Below are positions 58,401 to 64,000 of a stretch of DNA of 64,000 nucleotides, piece by piece (position 1 is the stretch's first letter; each line of letters starts with the position of its first letter). The position numbers were made by a program, and so were the translations under genes. This DNA is from Aphanomyces cochlioides (taxonomy: Eukaryota; Oomycota; Saprolegniomycetes; Saprolegniales; Verrucalvaceae). The stretch spans positions 2,666,001-2,730,000 of the forward strand of contig JAHQRK010000001.1 of assembly GCA_019828595.1 (NCBI GenBank), written 5' to 3'. The notes beneath the pieces were generated by a model that was not told the origin of the DNA, did not search any database, and was given only the letters and a program-made list of their open reading frames with translations.

Positions 58401-61400
58401 AGTCCGGTATTTCGAGCCAAAAAGGCCCTACTTCGTTGCATTCGCATATCGCGTCGGAATTCGCCTTTCGGAGTCCAAGCCTCTGGCCAGAGTATGGCTT
58501 AAAGTGGCAGAAAGGGCTCGTCACCCTACTGCACAGTGAGTTGACCGCTTATTCAGCGGCCTTTTCTGCCCGAGTGAAGCTATCTTAAGTCTCCTTAGTT
58601 TCAAAATAATATGATCTCTGATTGGATAATTTATTTTTCTTTCGGTACGAGTCGACGGTTTTTTGGTCAGGACATGATTTATCTCCTGACGAAAAAAAAA
58701 AAAATTCGTCAGTCAACAGTAGCCAATCAGAATGCTCGGCGTTAACTTATTTTTTTACTTCGAACTGGGCCTGAATCAAATTCAAAATTCATAGTATGGC
58801 ATCAAACGTTTCATGTGTGTGATCAAATCTTTGTTATTTCCAAAGCAAAACGCTCCACCCAGGGGCGTAGCCCTGGCCTCACCCTAGTCTATTACTTAAA
58901 GCTCTAACGCAACACGTAAGTATGAGAGTAATTTTTACATACAAACGTCAAGTCAAAAAATGAGTAATTTTTATATACAAATTCCAAGTACAAAAATGAG
59001 TAATTTTTACATACAAACGCCAAGTCAAAAAAGAATAATTTTTATATACAAATTCCAAGTACAAAAATGAGTAATTTTTACATACAAACGCCAAGTCAAA
59101 AAAAGAGTAATTTGAGACAAGTTCGTTCATAATAGTCAGCACTTCCAACCAACATCAACTAATTTGACCACTCAAGGTTGTATTGCCCGATATCCATGGC
59201 AAATATCCATTTGGTGTGATGTTGTCAATTATTTGGTGTGTTGCTCAATACTTAGTGTCATGTTTTGTCACGATGTAACCCATGTTGCTGGACGTGCCAG
59301 TTGTCGATAATATTAATAATCAAACAATTCCACATTCATATATGTTTGAAAATATTGTCCTACTATTTAAAATAATACCTGCCAAAGATGAGATGGATGG
59401 CAGTTGGGTTTTTCTGGGACTTCGCACTCCTTATTCACTTCTTTCTTATTTTACTTCGAATTGGCCTCAATAGTTTCCCTGTTTTGTTGTGCAAAAATGA
59501 CAGTACTTGCACTACATTGTTTAATATCGCTTATTGAACTCGTACATCCAATGAGTTGAAACTTTGATACTGGGTAATACACCTGCTAAGTATTCATGCA
59601 ACACCCCTTAAGTGATTCATGATACTCGCCGTAGGCCCACTATCAACAGTGGTACTCCATAAAAAAGTAGCACCATCAGTTGCAATAGTGGTAACCAACG
59701 TTACACATTGTCCCCTTACTGTAAAAAGTTGAACTATGGGGAGAGGATTTACTCGTCCAAAGTCAATATGAAAATACAGTAAAAACACACGTTTTAGCCG
59801 CCCCTGGCTGCTCTATGAGAAAGTCCGGTATTTCGAGCCAAAAAGGCCCTACTTCGTTGCATTCGCATATCGCGTCGGAATTCGCCTTTCGGAGTCCAAG
59901 CCTCTGGCCAGAGTATGGCTTAAAGTGGCAGAAAGGACTCGTCACCCTACTGCACAGTGAGTTGACCGCTTATTCAGCGGCCTTTTCTGCCCGAGTGAAG
60001 CTATCTTAAGTCTCCTTAGTTTCAAAATAATATGATCTCTGATTGGATAATTTATTTTTCTTTCGGTACGAGTCGACGGTTTTTTGGTCAGGACATGATT
60101 TATCTCCTGACGAAAAAAAAAAATTCGTCAGTCAACAGTAGCCAATCAGAATGCTCGGCGTTAACTTATTTTTTTACTTCGAACTGGGCCTGAATCAAAT
60201 TCAAAATTCATAGTATGGCATCAAACGTTTCATGTGTGTGATCAAATCTTTGTTATTTCCAAAGCAAAACGCTCCACCCAGGGGCGTAGCCCTGGCCTCA
60301 CCCTAGTCTATTACTTAAAGCTCTAACGCAACACGTAAGTATGAGAGTAATTTTTACATACAAACGTCAAGTCAAAAAATGAGTAATTTTTATATACAAA
60401 TTCCAAGTACAAAAATGAGTAATTTTTACATACAAACGCCAAGTCAAAAAAGAATAATTTTTATATACAAATTCCAAGTACAAAAATGAGTAATTTTTAC
60501 ATACAAACGCCAAGTCAAAAAAGAGTAATTTGAGACAAGTTCGTTCATAATAGTCAGCACTTCCAACCAACATCAACTAATTTGACCACTCAAGGTTGTA
60601 TTGCCCGATATCCATGGCAAATATCCATTTGGTGTGATGTTGTCAATTATTTGGTGTGTTGCTCAATACTTAGTGTCATGTTTTGTCACGATGTAACCCA
60701 TGTTGCTGGACGTGCCAGTTGTCGATAATATTAATAATCAAACAATTCCACATTCATATATGTTTGAAAATATTGTCCTACTATTTAAAATAATACCTGC
60801 CAAAGATGAGATGGATGGCAGTTGGGTTTTTCTGGGACTTCGCACTCCTTATTCACTTCTTTCTTATTTTACTTCGAATTGGCCTCAATAGTTTCCCTGT
60901 TTTGTTGTGCAAAAATGACAGTACTTGCACTACATTGTTTAATATCGCTTATTGAACTCGTACATCCAATGAGTTGAAACTTTGATACTGGGTAATACAC
61001 CTGCTAAGTATTCATGCAACACCCCTTAAGTGATTCATGATACTCGCCGTAGGCCCACTATCAACAGTGGTACTCCATAAAAAAGTAGCACCATCAGTTG
61101 CAATAGTGGTAACCAACGTTACACATTGTCCCCTTACTGTAAAAAGTTGAACTATGGGGAGAGGATTTACTCGTCCAAAGTCAATATGAAAATACAGTAA
61201 AAACACACGTTTTAGCCGCCCCTGGCTGCTCTATGAGAAAGTCCGGTATTTCGAGCCAAAAAGGCCCTACTTCGTTGCATTCGCATATCGCGTCGGAATT
61301 CGCCTTTCGGAGTCCAAGCCTCTGGCCAGAGTATGGCTTAAAGTGGCAGAAAGGGCTCGTCACCCTACTGCACAGTGAGTTGACCGCTTATTCAGCGGCC

Positions 61401-64000
61401 TTTTCTGCCCGAGTGAAGCTATCTTAAGTCTCCTTAGTTTCAAAATAATATGATCTCTGATTGGATAATTTATTTTTCTTTCGGTACGAGTCGACGGTTT
61501 TTTGGTCAGGACATGATTTATCTCCTGACGAAAAAAAAAAAATTCGTCAGTCAACAGTAGCCAATCAGAATGCTCGGCGTTAACTTATTTTTTTACTTCG
61601 AACTGGGCCTGAATCAAATTCAAAATTCATAGTATGGCTTCAAACGTTTCATGTGTGTGATCAAATCTTTGTTATTTCCAAAGCAAAACGCTCCACCCAG
61701 GGGCGTAGCCCTGGCCTCACCCTAGTCTATTACTTAAAGCTCTAACGCAACACGTAAGTATGAGAGTAATTTTTACATACAAACGTCAAGTCAAAAAATG
61801 AGAAATTTTTATATACAAATTCCAAGTACAAAAATGAGTAATTTTTACATACAAACGCCAAGTCAAAAAAAGAATAATTTTTATATACAAATTCCAAGTA
61901 CAAAAATGAGTAATTTTTACATACAAACGCCAAGTCAAAAAAAGAGTAATTTGAGACAAGTTCGTTCATAATAGTCAGCACTTCCAACCAACATCAACTA
62001 ATTTGACCACTCAAGGTTGTATTGCCCGATATCCATGGCAAATATCCATTTGGTGTGATGTTGTCAATTATTTGGTGTGTTGCTCAATACTTAGTGTCAT
62101 GTTTTGTCACGATGTAACCCATGTTGCTGGACGTGCCAGTTGTCGATAATATTAATAATCAAACAATTCCACATTCATATATGTTTGAAAATATTGTCCT
62201 ACTACTTAAAATAATACCTGCCAAAGATGAGATGGATGGCAGTTGGGTTTTTCTGGGACTTCGCACTCCTTATTCACTTCTTTCTTATTTTACTTCGAAT
62301 TGGCCTCAATAGTTTCCCTGTTTTGTTGTGCAAAAATGACAGTACTTGCACTACATTGTTTAATATCGCTTATTGAACTCGTACATCCAATGAGTTGAAA
62401 CTTTGATACTGGGTAATACACCTGCTAAGTATTCATGCAACACCCCTTAAGTGATTCATGATACTCGCCGTAGGCCCACTATCAACAGTGGTACTCCATA
62501 AAAAAAGTAGCACCATCAGTTGCAATAGTGGTAACCAACGTTACACATTGTCCCCTTACTGTAAAAAGTTGAACTATGGGGAGAGGATTTACTCGTCCAA
62601 AGTCAATATGAAAATACAGTAAAAACACACGTTTTAGCCGCCCCTGGCTGCTCTATGAGAAAGTCCGGTATTTCGAGCCAAAAAGGCCCTACTTCGTTGC
62701 ATTCGCATATCGCGTCGGAATTCGCCTTTCGGAGTCCAAGCCTCTGGCCAGAGTATGGCTTAAAGTGGCAGAAAGGGCTCGTCACCCTACTGCACAGTGA
62801 GTTGACCGCTTATTCAGCGGCCTTTTCTGCCCGAGTGAAGCTATCTTAAGTCTCCTTAGTTTCAAAATAATATGATCTCTGATTGGATAATTTATTTTTC
62901 TTTCGGTACGAGTCGACGGTTTTTTGGTCAGGACATGATTTATCTCCTGACGAAAAAAAAAAATTCGTCAGTCAACAGTAGCCAATCAGAATGCTCGGCG
63001 TTAACTTATTTTTTTACTTCGAACTGGGCCTGAATCAAATTCAAAATTCATAGTATGGCATCAAACGTTTCATGTGTGTGATCAAATCTTTGTTATTTCC
63101 AAAGCAAAACGCTCCACCCAGGGGCGTAGCCCTGGCCTCACCCTAGTCTATTACTTAAAGCTCTAACGCAACACGTAAGTATGAGAGTAATTTTTACATA
63201 CAAACGTCAAGTCAAAAAATGAGAAATTTTTATATACAAATTCCAAGTACAAAAATGAGTAATTTTTACATACAAACGCCAAGTCAAAAAAGAATAATTT
63301 TTATATACAAATTCCAAGTACAAAAATGAGTAATTTTTACATACAAACGCCAAGTCAAAAAAAGAGTAATTTGAGACAAGTTCGTTCATAATAGTCAGCA
63401 CTTCCAACCAACATCAACTAATTTGACCACTCAAGGTTGTATTGCCCGATATCCATGGCAAATATCCATTTGGTGTGATGTTGTCAATTATTTGGTGTGT
63501 TGCTCAATACTTAGTGTCATGTTTTGTCACGATGTAACCCATGTTGCTGGACGTGCCAGTTGTCGATAATATTAATAATCAAACAATTCCACATTCATAT
63601 ATGTTTGAAAATATTGTCCTACTATTTAAAATAATACCTGCCAAAGATGAGATGGATGGCAGTTGGGTTTTTCTGGGACTTCGCACTCCTTATTCACTTC
63701 TTTCTTATTTTACTTCGAATTGGCCTCAATAGTTTCCCTGTTTTGTTGTGCAAAAATGACAGTACTTGCACTACATTGTTTAATATCGCTTATTGAACTC
63801 GTACATCCAATGAGTTGAAACTTTGATACTGGGTAATACACCTGCTAAGTATTCATGCAACACCCCTTAAGTGATTCATGATACTCGCCGTAGGCCCACT
63901 ATCAACAGTGGTACTCCATAAAAAAGTAGCACCATCAGTTGCAATAGTGGTAACCAACGTTACACATTGTCCCCTTACTGTAAAAAGTTGAACTATGGGG
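40440..64000 (+). repeat. Head-to-tail array of 1.42 kb non-autonomous Helitrons
   Basis: Units start (TCTATTACTTAAAGC) at 40440, 41858, 43277, 44695, 46116, 47531, 48948, 50366, 51787, 53205, 54625, 56043, 57466, 58888, 60307, 61726 and 63147. There are sixteen complete units of 1415-1423 bp and one cut by the window. Each ends in the hairpin and CTAG and abuts the next TC with no target sequence between. Each contains the 5' end and iteron block, an inverted segment matching 40135-40043 and 33914-33420 of the large copy, and its 3' 296 bp; Rep-Hel is absent. Units are nearly identical. Open frames of 60-84 codons repeated in each unit are by-products of this conservation. Confidence 0.95.

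Noticed and set aside
40440..64000. Open frames of 60-84 codons repeated in each unit (for example the 63-codon + frame and the 60-codon - frame)
   Set aside because: They recur only because the DNA is repeated. They lack domains and mostly overlap on opposite strands. The matching frame in the coding Helitron (33479-33661) differs at several residues with no sign of constraint.

Overview
The window looks like a transposon-rich stretch of an oomycete genome, most likely Saprolegnia/Aphanomyces-like. The clues are very short GT-AG introns (39-50 bp), initiator-like TCATT(Y) sites just upstream of start codons, and an oomycete-style mix of Ty3/gypsy, Merlin, pogo/Tc1, MULE, PIF/Harbinger and Helitron DNA. 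This assignment is inference; no rRNA or other clear marker gene is present.

Layout. 1-9722: a decayed Ty3/gypsy retrotransposon on the minus strand (gag, zinc knuckle, protease, RT, RNase H, integrase), broken by several stops and frameshifts. Its presumed 5' LTR is interrupted by a 1.26 kb Tc1/mariner-type element, which itself contains a 557 bp PIF/Harbinger-type MITE. 9747-10625: a foldback element with 11 bp direct repeats and MITE-like inverted repeats. 10709-17314: the only host-gene island, with three spliced genes. These are a secreted glycosidase-like/FGE-fold protein (+), a CHAT protease-STAND NTPase-SH2 protein (-) and a single-pass membrane protein with a mucin-like stalk (-).

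18483-25531: seven head-to-tail copies of a 1007 bp non-coding satellite. 25852-31787: a 59 bp perfect hairpin, a PIF-type MITE, a MULE transposase remnant, and two different degenerate pogo-like elements with clear TIRs and TA target duplications; the second contains a tRNA-derived SINE.

32204-64000: an 8.2 kb Helitron (5' TC, Rep, PIF1-type helicase, 3' hairpin plus CTAG) fused directly, CTAG to TC, to at least 17 head-to-tail copies of a 1.42 kb non-coding Helitron derivative that runs off the right edge. The units have lost Rep-Hel, carry an inverted interior, and keep the empty site of a Merlin insertion present in the large copy.

The most interesting items are the tandem Helitron array and the CHAT-STAND-SH2 gene. 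The latter lies beside a receptor-like gene whose cytoplasmic tail has YxxP motifs, which could be (speculatively) a ligand-effector pair.
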